This document shows positions 6,484 through 14,236 of a stretch of DNA of 36,547 nt, piece by piece (the first letter of the stretch is position 1; every line of letters begins with the position of its first letter). A model generated the notes under the pieces. That model made no database searches, was not told where the DNA came from, and was given only the letters and a program-made list of their open reading frames with translations. The stretch is from an uncultured Bacteroidota bacterium (GTDB lineage Bacteria > Bacteroidota > Bacteroidia > 2-12-FULL-35-15), in the NCBI GenBank assembly GCA_903926385.1, contig CAIYIS010000031.1:1-36547 (forward strand). The letters run 5' to 3'. The translations under genes and the position numbers were made by a program.

Positions 6484-7854
6484 TTAAAACACTATCTTTT
6501 TAATTTTCTCATTTTGTTTCAACCAACTTCTTACCAAATCATCGGCATCGGGATAATAGTTTGTTCGTTTTACCAATGTCTTAAATTCTTCGGGCGAGCT
6601 TATTTGTTCGGTAGTATCCATGTATCCGTATCCCGCAAAATGTCCGTTTTCAATTAGTATTACCGATAGTTGTGATGGCGTTTTTCCTTTGTCGATGATA
6701 ACAAAATTGGGGTTGGCAAAAATAAATCGTTCTAAAATAGCCGAAGCTCGTTTGTTGTAAATTTCTATTTCTTCTTGTTCTGCGCAGATGCCGTTGCATT
6801 TTTTTATCTGATGATTAAAACAAATAGAGGTGTCGGAAGTTAGCTGGCAATGGCGCAAACACAGGGTATGCTCGTCTACCCACGCTTCCATTTTTTCTCT
6901 TGCCGATAAATAGGAAGTGAACGAGATTAATCCATTTTCGGATTCTTCAAAGCTCACTATTTTAAAATTGATAATTCCTTTTTCGTCTTTAAACCAATCG
7001 ATGCTGTGGGTAAAAGTGTCGGCCTTTTTTCGCCTGTTAAACTTTGGTTTGTGTTTCTTTATTTCTTCCGATTCCATAAGCAACGCAATGAGTTCGCTCC
7101 CGGTCGAAACAAAATCTACATTGTATAATTCGTTCAACATCTTCCTGCCTTTTTCTTCTTTGCTGTTAAAATGGCTCATGGCCCGGTTAAACACATTAAC
7201 ACTTTTACCTATATAAATAATTTGCTGGTCTTGGTCGAGAAAGTAATAAACACCGCACTCTTCGGGCAGTTTGTCGAGAATGTATTTCTTAATCTTATCA
7301 ATTCGTCTCACCATCAATTCGTCCACACCCTTGTTTTTATACACCGGATGTGTACTTTTAATTTGCATCAGTATGTCGAATAATTGAGCAGTAGCCACCG
7401 CATCGCCCTCTGCCCGGTGTCGGGCTTCGTTGTTTATTCCCAGCGCATCGCAAAGGTTCCCCAAGCTGTACGATTTTTTTCCGGGAATTAATTTTCGGCT
7501 TAGCCGAACGGTGCAAAGTGTATCGCGTTTAAATTTTGCGCCCAGCGAATTAAATTCTTCTTTAATAAATCCGTAATCGAAACCCACATTGTGGGCCACA
7601 AATATTTTCCCCTCGGTCATATCCCAAATCTGTTTTGCCACCTGAGCAAAAGTGGGTGCATGCTCCACCATTTCGTTGGTGATACCCGAAATGCGAACAA
7701 ACGTTGGGCTTATGTAACATTGAGGATTGATGAGTGTAGAAAATTTTTCGGTTACCGTAAGTCCATCATGAATCAAAATGCAGATTTCAATTACGTGTCC
7801 TCTGCGGTATTCAAATTTGCCTCCGCAGGTTTCTATGTCTATTATTGCAAACAT
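6484..7854 (-). CDS. DEDDh exonuclease / GIY-YIG endonuclease fusion
   Basis: 456 residues. The N-terminal 165 residues are a DnaQ/epsilon-like 3'-5' exonuclease with all DEDDh ligands visible: D6 and E8 (DIET), D93 (NVGFDYGFI), H146 and D151 (HRAEGD). Residues about 195-280 are a UvrC/Cho-type GIY-YIG nuclease (GVYYF ... IIYIGKS, then FNRAMSHF and a Glu-rich segment with MESEEI). The last 170 residues match the C-terminal part of this fusion family and have a Cys pair region. Such DnaQ-UvrC fusions are known from Bacteroidota and Actinobacteria and are thought to work in DNA repair. It starts 3 nt after the S24 repressor gene stops, so the two form one operon, placing the nuclease under likely damage control. 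Confidence 0.88.
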   Translation of the reverse strand: MFAIIDIETCGGKFEYRRGHVIEICILIHDGLTVTEKFSTLINPQCYISPTFVRISGITNEMVEHAPTFAQVAKQIWDMTEGKIFVAHNVGFDYGFIKEEFNSLGAKFKRDTLCTVRLSRKLIPGKKSYSLGNLCDALGINNEARHRAEGDAVATAQLFDILMQIKSTHPVYKNKGVDELMVRRIDKIKKYILDKLPEECGVYYFLDQDQQIIYIGKSVNVFNRAMSHFNSKEEKGRKMLNELYNVDFVSTGSELIALLMESEEIKKHKPKFNRRKKADTFTHSIDWFKDEKGIINFKIVSFEESENGLISFTSYLSAREKMEAWVDEHTLCLRHCQLTSDTSICFNHQIKKCNGICAEQEEIEIYNKRASAILERFIFANPNFVIIDKGKTPSQLSVILIENGHFAGYGYMDTTEQISSPEEFKTLVKRTNYYPDADDLVRSWLKQNEKIKKIVF

Positions 7855-7857
7855 CTT

Positions 7858-8616
7858 TTATTTCCCCATTTCCACTCGTTGCGACTGCAAAAAGCGAATA
7901 ACATTTTCCATATTTAAGTCCTGAGGTTTGTATTCTCCAATATTTAAACTGCACACAAAACCCCATACTTCCAAAATTTCTTTCGAAGAAATAGAATACG
8001 ATGCGTACGTTTTATTGTCGGAATGAAACTCGAATGTGTCGCCCGATTTTTTCTTTTCGCGATACAGCCGTTTGTAAACCACACCATCGTTTTTGGTTAG
8101 TATAATATAGGTTTGTCCGTCTTTTATTTCGTTCAGCGATTCGGTATATTTCCCAATCACAATGGTGCCGTCTTTTAAAGGAGGCATCGAATCTCCTTTA
8201 ATGGTAAAGGCTCTGTGCTTGCCTACAATTTTAAAGGGCAAATTCATTACCGGCAAATCTTCGATAAATTGAGGGTCGGCATAGCCGTTCAGATAGCCTG
8301 CCATAGCTTTTACTGGCACCACTTCTATCATGTCGTTATTGTCTTTATCCACTTTCACCGGAAACAGAATTCGGTTCTTACCTATTTTCATTAACGCTTC
8401 GGGGTCGGTTTTAGAGAGGTCGCCTCTCACCAGTGCATCAATAGATACATTAAAGAAATCGGCAATAACCACCAGTAAATCGTAAGGCGGTTCGGCTCTC
8501 CCTTCTTCGTACGAACCCAATCGGGAACGGTTAATCTCGAGTTTTTCGGCTAATGTTTCTTGCGAAAGCTTTTTGAGGTCTCGCAGAACCCTTATGTTTG
8601 TTGCTATTTTCGACAT
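7858..8616 (-). CDS. XRE-S24 repressor (LexA/CI/UmuD-like, self-cleaving)
   Basis: The ATG at 8616 (MSKIATNIRVLR) gives 252 residues. The frame is open to 8712, but those extra residues are encoded by the promoter and operator DNA. Residues 5-65 form an XRE helix-turn-helix (LSQETLAEKLEINRSRLGSYEEGRAEPP). Residues about 100-230 form an S24 peptidase fold: Ala106-Gly107 in KAMAGY is the likely autocleavage site, Ser143 in KGDSMPP the nucleophile, and Lys182 in VVYKRLY the general base. Proteins of this class are cleaved when RecA filaments form on damaged DNA, releasing target promoters. It probably represses its own operon and the divergent dinB-dnaE operon through two 17-bp sites at 8617-8656. 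It is the likely local equivalent of LexA. Confidence 0.88.
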   Translation of the reverse strand: MSKIATNIRVLRDLKKLSQETLAEKLEINRSRLGSYEEGRAEPPYDLLVVIADFFNVSIDALVRGDLSKTDPEALMKIGKNRILFPVKVDKDNNDMIEVVPVKAMAGYLNGYADPQFIEDLPVMNLPFKIVGKHRAFTIKGDSMPPLKDGTIVIGKYTESLNEIKDGQTYIILTKNDGVVYKRLYREKKKSGDTFEFHSDNKTYASYSISSKEILEVWGFVCSLNIGEYKPQDLNMENVIRFLQSQRVEMGK

Positions 8617-8656
8617 TGCTAAATATTTTGGCACAAATATACTAAATATCTTAGTA
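8617..8656. promoter_or_regulatory. Two tandem 17-bp operator-like sites between divergent operons
   Basis: Site 1 is TGCTAAATATTTTGGCA (8617-8633) and site 2 is TACTAAATATCTTAGTA (8640-8656). They agree at 13 of 17 positions and each is partly palindromic (TGC/GCA ends in site 1, TACTAA/TTAGTA arms in site 2). Their starts are 23 bp apart, about two helical turns. Site 1 touches the start of the S24 gene. Site 2 overlaps the -7 boxes of both divergent promoters. They are natural candidates for binding by the S24 repressor. Confidence 0.6.
8634..8641 (-). promoter_or_regulatory. -7 box of the S24 repressor operon
   Basis: TATATTTG on the minus strand, an exact TAnnTTTG match, 17 nt before the ATG at 8616 and wedged between the two operator-like sites. 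Confidence 0.55.
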
Positions 8657-8662
8657 ATTTTG
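8655..8662 (+). promoter_or_regulatory. Probable -7 box of the dinB-dnaE operon
   Basis: TAATTTTG on the plus strand matches TAnnTTTG and overlaps the right end of operator site 2. A TTTG at 8627-8630 lies 24 nt upstream, slightly wide for a -33 element. The 5' leader to the ATG at 8815 would be about 145 nt. Confidence 0.4.
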
Positions 8663-8814
8663 GAGCGCGAAAAGAAAGTTTTTTTCTTTTCCTGTTTAAA
8701 AATCAACCGCATTATCTATATCAGGGGTCTGCTTTCAATAATAGAATAAACACAGCCATGGTTATTACATAATTGAGACGCCCCGATATACGATGTGCAA
8801 AAACACCTTCTGAA

Positions 8815-9993
8815 ATGAGCAACCGTTCTATAATGCATATCGACCTGGATACTTTTTTTGTTTCGGTAGAACGACTGAAGAACTCGCAACTGGCAGGAAA
8901 GCCTGTTCTGGTAGGCGGTACCAGCGACCGAGGTGTGGTGGCATCGTGCAGTTACGAGGCGCGCAAGTTTGGCGTACACTCCGGAATGGCGATGCGAATA
9001 GCACGGAGAATTTGCCCGGAAGCTGTGCTGGTAAAGGGAGATCATGAGGAATACAGTAAGTGTTCGAAACTAGTAACCGATATCATAAAGGAGAGAGTGC
9101 CTCTCTACGAAAAAACTTCGATAGATGAGTTTTATATTGATTTAACGGGGATGGATACGTTTTACGGTTCGTATAAACTGGCTACCGAGGTGAGGCAGGA
9201 AATAATACGAGAAACAGGGTTGCCCATTTCGTTTGCCTTAAGCACCAACAAAACAGTTGCGAAGGTTGGTACTGGCGAAGCGAAACCCAATGGACAGAAT
9301 GAAATTCCGAGCGGAACAGAAAAAGGTTTTCTCGCTCCTTTATCGATAAAGAAAATTCCGATGGTAGGCGATAAATCATACGAGCTGCTGAGGAGTATGG
9401 GTGTGGCCAAGATACACACCTTGCAGGAAATGCCTATAGAACTTATGGAGCAAGTGATGGGTGCAAACGGCAGGCTGATTTGGAGAAAAGCAAATGGTAT
9501 TGACAATACTCCTGTGGAGCAATACAGCGAACGAAAGAGTATAAGCACAGAACGGACATTTGATAAGGACACAATAGATGTGAAAGGGCTGAAGGATTTG
9601 CTGGTGAGTATGACCGAGAAGCTGGCTTTTCAGTTGAGGAGTAAGGGCGATTTGATGAGTTGTGTTACGGTAAAAATAAGGTATTCTGATTTTAATACAT
9701 ATACTATACAGGCACACCTTGGGTACACTTCGCTAGACCATGTAATAATAGAGAAGGTAAAGGAATTGTTTGATAAACTGTATCAAAAGCGGATGCTTAT
9801 CCGATTAATCGGAGTTCGGTTTAGCGGGCTGGTGCAGGGTAACTATCAATATAATTTGTTTGAGGATAACATGAAACAGTTGCAACTATACGGGGCAATG
9901 GACAAAATGCGGACGAGATACGGAGAGAATGCTGTAGTTCGGGCCTCGGGGTTAGGCCTAAAACTAAAAAACTTTAATCCTTTTAAGGGATAA
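8815..9993 (+). CDS. dinB: Y-family translesion DNA polymerase (Pol IV/DinB type)
   Basis: The ATG at 8815 gives 392 residues; an in-frame TTG at 8773 is rejected as it adds residues unlike the family. The palm catalytic acids are present: D10 in HIDLDTFF, and D104-E105 in TSIDEFYIDL. A steric gate/fingers segment SCSYEARKFGVHSGM follows the first motif. The helix-hairpin-helix thumb includes IKKIPMVGDKSYELLRSMGV, followed by the little-finger domain. Near the C-terminus Q345-Y-N-L-F349 fits the QxxLF beta-clamp-binding motif. Because the acids are intact, this is an active polymerase rather than an ImuB-like catalytically dead subunit. It is followed 20 nt later by a DnaE-type polymerase gene, and diverges from the S24 repressor, so it is probably damage-inducible. 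Confidence 0.93.
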   Translation: MSNRSIMHIDLDTFFVSVERLKNSQLAGKPVLVGGTSDRGVVASCSYEARKFGVHSGMAMRIARRICPEAVLVKGDHEEYSKCSKLVTDIIKERVPLYEKTSIDEFYIDLTGMDTFYGSYKLATEVRQEIIRETGLPISFALSTNKTVAKVGTGEAKPNGQNEIPSGTEKGFLAPLSIKKIPMVGDKSYELLRSMGVAKIHTLQEMPIELMEQVMGANGRLIWRKANGIDNTPVEQYSERKSISTERTFDKDTIDVKGLKDLLVSMTEKLAFQLRSKGDLMSCVTVKIRYSDFNTYTIQAHLGYTSLDHVIIEKVKELFDKLYQKRMLIRLIGVRFSGLVQGNYQYNLFEDNMKQLQLYGAMDKMRTRYGENAVVRASGLGLKLKNFNPFKG

Positions 9994-10013
9994 AAAAACG
10001 AACAAATGAATTC

Positions 10014-12959
10014 ATGTTACTCAATTGTCATACATATTATAGTTTTTGCTACGGAGTATTTACTGTTGACGAATTGTTGGCTGAAGTAAAGCGCAAAGGT
10101 TATTCCTCCTTTGCACTTACTGATATTAATAATACTTCCGCTTGTATAGACATGGTTCGTTCGGCAAATGCACAAGGTATTAAACCAGTATTAGGCATCG
10201 ATTTCAGAAATGGTGTGAAACAGCAATACGTTGGTATCGCCATTAATAATAAAGGATTCAAAGAACTCAACGAACACCTTTCGTATCATTTACATCATCA
10301 TCTCCCGTTCGAAAACGAAGCTCCTGCTTTTAACAATGCGTATATTATTTATCCCTCGTCCGCTTACAGTGGTTGGCAATTGCGAGAAAATGAGTTTATA
10401 GGTGTTTCGGTAAAAAGTGTTTCTAATTTAGTTTTTTCTCCCGTCAGAAAACACCTTAACAAACTTGTCATTTTGCAGTCGGTAAGTTTTGCTGATAAGC
10501 GACAATTTAATGCACACAGGCTATTGAGGGCAATTGACAAAAATCAATTGTTAAGCAAATTGCCTGTTGACGAACAAGGAACGACAGAGGAAATCATGCT
10601 CCCCCGAAACGAATTGCTGGCGGCTTATGCCGAATACCCAAGTATAATAAGCAATACCGAAGCATTGTTGAATGATTGCAAAATAGAATTTGTGTATGGT
10701 AAGTTTTCCAATAAAAATAAAAAGCACTATACCGACAGCGTTGCCAATGACCTCCTGAAATTAAGAAGTGAATGTGAAGTGGGATTAAAATATCGCTACA
10801 CCGAACCAACCAAAGAAGTACTTGCTCGGGTGGAAAAGGAATTGCAGATAATAGAGCAGATGAATTTCTCTTCCTACTTTCTGATCAATTGGGATATTAT
10901 AAAATACGCACAGCACAAAAATTACTATTGGGTGGGTAGAGGCAGCGGAGCAAACAGCATGGTGGCTTATCTGCTTCGCATTACCGATGTAGATCCTATT
11001 CAGCTTGATTTGTATTTCGAACGTTTCATTAATCCGGCACGCAGCAACCCTCCTGATTTCGATATTGATTTTTCGTGGACAGACAGAGATGATATCACTC
11101 GTTATATCTTTAACACCTTTGGCCATAAACACACCGCATTGGTGGGTGCTTACAACACCTTTCAGCAGGATGCTGTGGTTCGCGAATTAGGAAAAGTGTT
11201 TGGATTACCTCCTGACGAGATTGATAAATTACAATCTCCTTCCAAATTTCCTGATACGGACGACCTAGGAAAGTTAGTGCTTCGTTACAGTGAGCTCATT
11301 CATGGTTTCCCGAGTCACTTAAGTGTTCATTCCAGTGGGATTCTCATTTCCGAAGAAACAATTAGTAGTTATTGCGCCACTAACATGCCTCCTAAAGGAT
11401 ACCCTACCACTCAGTTTAGTATGCTGGAAGCCGAAGATATTGGCTTGGCCAAATTCGACATTCTTAGTCAGCGCGGATTGGGCAAAATAAAAGATGCCGT
11501 TGACATTATTAAGGAGAATAAAAATACAGAGATAGACATACACGATATCAAGAAATTTACATCTGACGATAATGTGAAAGTCCTGCTACGAAAAGGAAAA
11601 ACAATAGGTTGTTTTTACGTAGAATCTCCTGCCATGCGAATGTTGTTGGCTAAATTAAATGCTGATGATTACTTACGCTTGGTAGCAGCTAGCTCCATCA
11701 TTCGCCCGGGAGTAGCCAAAAGCGGAATGATGCGGGAATATATTCTTCGTTATCGCGATGAGAACAGACGTAAAACGGCAAGAGAGGAGTTGCCCGAATT
11801 ATATGATTTGCTCGAAGAAACTTACGGAGTAATGGTTTATCAGGAAGATGTAATTAAGGTGGCGCATTTATTTGCCGGATTAACATTAACCGAAGCCGAT
11901 TATTTACGAAGGGGAATGTCGTGGAAATTCAAACAGCGAAACGAGTTTAATTTAGTTCGTAAAAAGTTCTTTGAAAATTGCAGAAAGAAGAATCATAACG
12001 AAAAAACTATTCTTGAAATCTGGACACAGATAGAAAGCTTTGCCAACTTCGCCTTTTCCAAGGGGCACTCGGCAAGTTACGCAGTAGAGAGTTATCAGGC
12101 TTTATATTTAAAAACATATTTTCCTTTGGAGTATATGGTTGCTACGCTCAACAATGGCGGAGGGTTTTACCGAAAGGAATTGTATCTGCACGAAGCCCGT
12201 ATGCATAACGGCACAATTAAACCTCCTTGTGTGAACAACAGCGATGTAATATGCATTATTAAAGATACAACCATTTATTTAGGTTTAAACCTGATTGCTG
12301 AACTGGAAGAACATCATGTTGTAACTATTATAAAGGAACGTAAGCAGAACGGCCTTTTCACCGACCTTCACAATTTCATAAAACGTGTTCCCATTTCGCT
12401 CGAACAAATTCGTTTGTTGATTCGGGTGGGTGCGTTTAGTTTTACAACTAAAAACAAAAAAGAACTCTTGTGGGAGATATACATGCTAATTAATCCTTTA
12501 AAAAAGCCGGAGAAAGTTGCCGAATTATTTGAAGTGAAACCTCCGAGTTGGAAATTGCCAAAGCTTGAAGACAATAAACTGGATGATGCTTTTGATGAAT
12601 TGGAGCTATTGGGTTTTCCGCTCTGTTCTCCTTTCGAAATGCTGAAAGACAAACTACCCGCAACAGCTACCGCAAAGGAGTTGAGGAACTCTATCGGCAA
12701 AACAGTAAGCATAGTGGGATATCTGGTAACATATAAAAACACGGCTACATCCAAAGGCGACCGAATGTGTTTCGGTACATTTACTGACACAGAAGGGATG
12801 TGGATTGACACCGTTCATTTTCCTCCTTCCCTTAAACAATTTCCGTTTATTGGTCCGGGATGTTATCTGCTAACAGGAAGAGTAACGGATGAGTTTAGTT
12901 TTGTAAGTATAGAAGTAAGCGAGATGCAAAGATTGGATACCGCGAATAGAAGAACTTGA
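10014..12959 (+). CDS. dnaE2: DnaE-type (C-family) DNA polymerase, short, error-prone-type
   Basis: 981 residues, shorter than the usual replicative DnaE (about 1,150 or more). The N-terminus is a PHP-like domain, but its metal motifs are degenerate: HTYYS instead of HxHS, and LTDINN instead of TDH. The polymerase core has the catalytic PDFDIDF (Asp348, 350, 352), the fingers segment GRGSGANSMVAYLL, and later YGVMVYQEDV and FAFSKGHSASYA, both classical C-family signatures. The C-terminus carries helix-hairpin-helix and OB-fold segments (SIVGYLVTYKNTATSKGDRM). It is cotranscribed with dinB in a repressor-controlled cluster, as DnaE2/ImuC polymerases are elsewhere. It is therefore probably a translesion polymerase rather than the main replicase. 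The name dnaE2 is by analogy. Confidence 0.88.
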   Translation: MLLNCHTYYSFCYGVFTVDELLAEVKRKGYSSFALTDINNTSACIDMVRSANAQGIKPVLGIDFRNGVKQQYVGIAINNKGFKELNEHLSYHLHHHLPFENEAPAFNNAYIIYPSSAYSGWQLRENEFIGVSVKSVSNLVFSPVRKHLNKLVILQSVSFADKRQFNAHRLLRAIDKNQLLSKLPVDEQGTTEEIMLPRNELLAAYAEYPSIISNTEALLNDCKIEFVYGKFSNKNKKHYTDSVANDLLKLRSECEVGLKYRYTEPTKEVLARVEKELQIIEQMNFSSYFLINWDIIKYAQHKNYYWVGRGSGANSMVAYLLRITDVDPIQLDLYFERFINPARSNPPDFDIDFSWTDRDDITRYIFNTFGHKHTALVGAYNTFQQDAVVRELGKVFGLPPDEIDKLQSPSKFPDTDDLGKLVLRYSELIHGFPSHLSVHSSGILISEETISSYCATNMPPKGYPTTQFSMLEAEDIGLAKFDILSQRGLGKIKDAVDIIKENKNTEIDIHDIKKFTSDDNVKVLLRKGKTIGCFYVESPAMRMLLAKLNADDYLRLVAASSIIRPGVAKSGMMREYILRYRDENRRKTAREELPELYDLLEETYGVMVYQEDVIKVAHLFAGLTLTEADYLRRGMSWKFKQRNEFNLVRKKFFENCRKKNHNEKTILEIWTQIESFANFAFSKGHSASYAVESYQALYLKTYFPLEYMVATLNNGGGFYRKELYLHEARMHNGTIKPPCVNNSDVICIIKDTTIYLGLNLIAELEEHHVVTIIKERKQNGLFTDLHNFIKRVPISLEQIRLLIRVGAFSFTTKNKKELLWEIYMLINPLKKPEKVAELFEVKPPSWKLPKLEDNKLDDAFDELELLGFPLCSPFEMLKDKLPATATAKELRNSIGKTVSIVGYLVTYKNTATSKGDRMCFGTFTDTEGMWIDTVHFPPSLKQFPFIGPGCYLLTGRVTDEFSFVSIEVSEMQRLDTANRRT

Positions 12960-13092
12960 AAAAGAGAGTTTGAATAAGGAAAAGACCAAGTGTTCTACCT
13001 CAAAGGTAAAGTACTCACGAAAGAGAGTCCAAACTTAAAACCCAAAACATTAAACTTGAAACATGAATTGTAAATGTTTGTCGAAAAGAAGT

Positions 13093-13120
13093 TTTGGTAA
13101 ATAGGTTTTGATTATATTTG
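13093..13120 (+). promoter_or_regulatory. Promoter of aroB-aroA
   Basis: TTTG at 13093-13096 and an exact -7 box TATATTTG at 13113-13120, separated by 16 nt. The ATG of aroB follows 21 nt later. Confidence 0.5.
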
Positions 13121-13141
13121 TTGTAGAAAAACTTAGAAATT

Positions 13142-14236
13142 ATGTCTGAAATTAGTTCAACCTCGTGTTCAATTTATGTATCCGAAAATATTTCGAAAGA
13201 CATCATTCGGTTTTTAAAAGCGAATAAAAAGGGGTACTCCAAGCTGTTTGTACTTGTTGACGAAAACTCTCTTAAGCATTGCTATCCTTGGCTGGTGGCC
13301 TCAGTTCCCCAACTGGCAGAAGCCGAAATAATAGAAATAGAAAGCGGTGAAGAAAATAAAACTATAGAAATTTGCACCCAGATTTGGAGTTTACTCAGCG
13401 AATACGGAGCCGACCGAAATTCCCTTTTTATAAATCTGGGAGGCGGTGTAATATGCGATTTGGGAGGATTTGCCGCTTCGTGTTTTAAGCGAGGTATTCC
13501 TTTTATTAATATTCCAACCACATTACTTTCACAAGTGGACGCCTCGGTGGGGGGCAAAACAGGAATCAACTCCGACCATCTGAAAAACGAAGTGGGCTTG
13601 TTCAGTTCGCCTGCGGCTGTGTTTGTGTCAACTCGTTTTCTATCTACCATCAATGCGCGTCACTTGTTGTCAGGTTTTGCAGAGATTATAAAGCATGCGT
13701 TAATAAGCGATAGTAAGCAATGGGAAAAGATAACGGAATGCTCATTTGATGACTTGGATGAGTTGAATACTTGCATAATGGCTTCGATAGTTTTGAAAAA
13801 TGAAGTGGTAATGCAAGACCCTACCGAAAAGGGTTTACGAAAAATACTCAACTTTGGACACTCCATTGGTCATGCACTCGAAACATTTTTTATGGAGCAG
13901 AACGGTGCTCATCATTTGCTGCATGGAGAGGCTGTGGCTATTGGTATTGTGTGCGAATCCTATTTGTCGCATAAGGTTTGTAAATTGAAAAAGGAAGAAC
14001 TGGAGACGATAACCAAGTTTGTATTGAAAACATATCAACCGGTAATAATGGATAGCATCTATTTTAACCGACTCGTAGAATTGATGAAGCATGACAAAAA
14101 AAATAATAGCGGAGCTATTAATTTTTCGTTGTTGTCATCAATAGGCAAGTGTGAGATAAACAAATCAGCTTCTGCTGATTTAATAATAGAGTCGTTGAAA
14201 TACTATTCGGAACAAGTTAAACTTGCAGCAAAATGA
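13142..14236 (+). CDS. aroB: 3-dehydroquinate synthase
   Basis: 364 residues, normal for AroB. It converts DAHP to 3-dehydroquinate, the second step of the shikimate pathway, using NAD and a divalent metal. The NAD-binding core GGGVICDLGGF and the long signature INIPTTLLSQVDASVGGKTGIN are clear. The metal ligands are the Glu of GFAEIIKHAL, the His of LNFGHSIGHALE and the His of LLHGEAVAIG. The ATG at 13142 is well placed after a -7 box. The stop codon overlaps the start of aroA (ATGA), so the two are translationally coupled. Confidence 0.95.
   Translation: MSEISSTSCSIYVSENISKDIIRFLKANKKGYSKLFVLVDENSLKHCYPWLVASVPQLAEAEIIEIESGEENKTIEICTQIWSLLSEYGADRNSLFINLGGGVICDLGGFAASCFKRGIPFINIPTTLLSQVDASVGGKTGINSDHLKNEVGLFSSPAAVFVSTRFLSTINARHLLSGFAEIIKHALISDSKQWEKITECSFDDLDELNTCIMASIVLKNEVVMQDPTEKGLRKILNFGHSIGHALETFFMEQNGAHHLLHGEAVAIGIVCESYLSHKVCKLKKEELETITKFVLKTYQPVIMDSIYFNRLVELMKHDKKNNSGAINFSLLSSIGKCEINKSASADLIIESLKYYSEQVKLAAK

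Noticed and set aside
8617-8712. N-terminal extension of the S24 repressor to 8712
   Set aside because: The extra residues overlap the promoter and operator sites, and XRE-S24 proteins normally start a few residues before the HTH.
8773-8814. Upstream TTG start for dinB
   Set aside because: The added residues do not resemble family N-termini, and the ATG at 8815 gives the expected start before HIDLDTFF.
8815-9993. ImuB-like inactive Y-family protein
   Set aside because: Asp10, Asp104 and Glu105 are all present, so the polymerase should be active.
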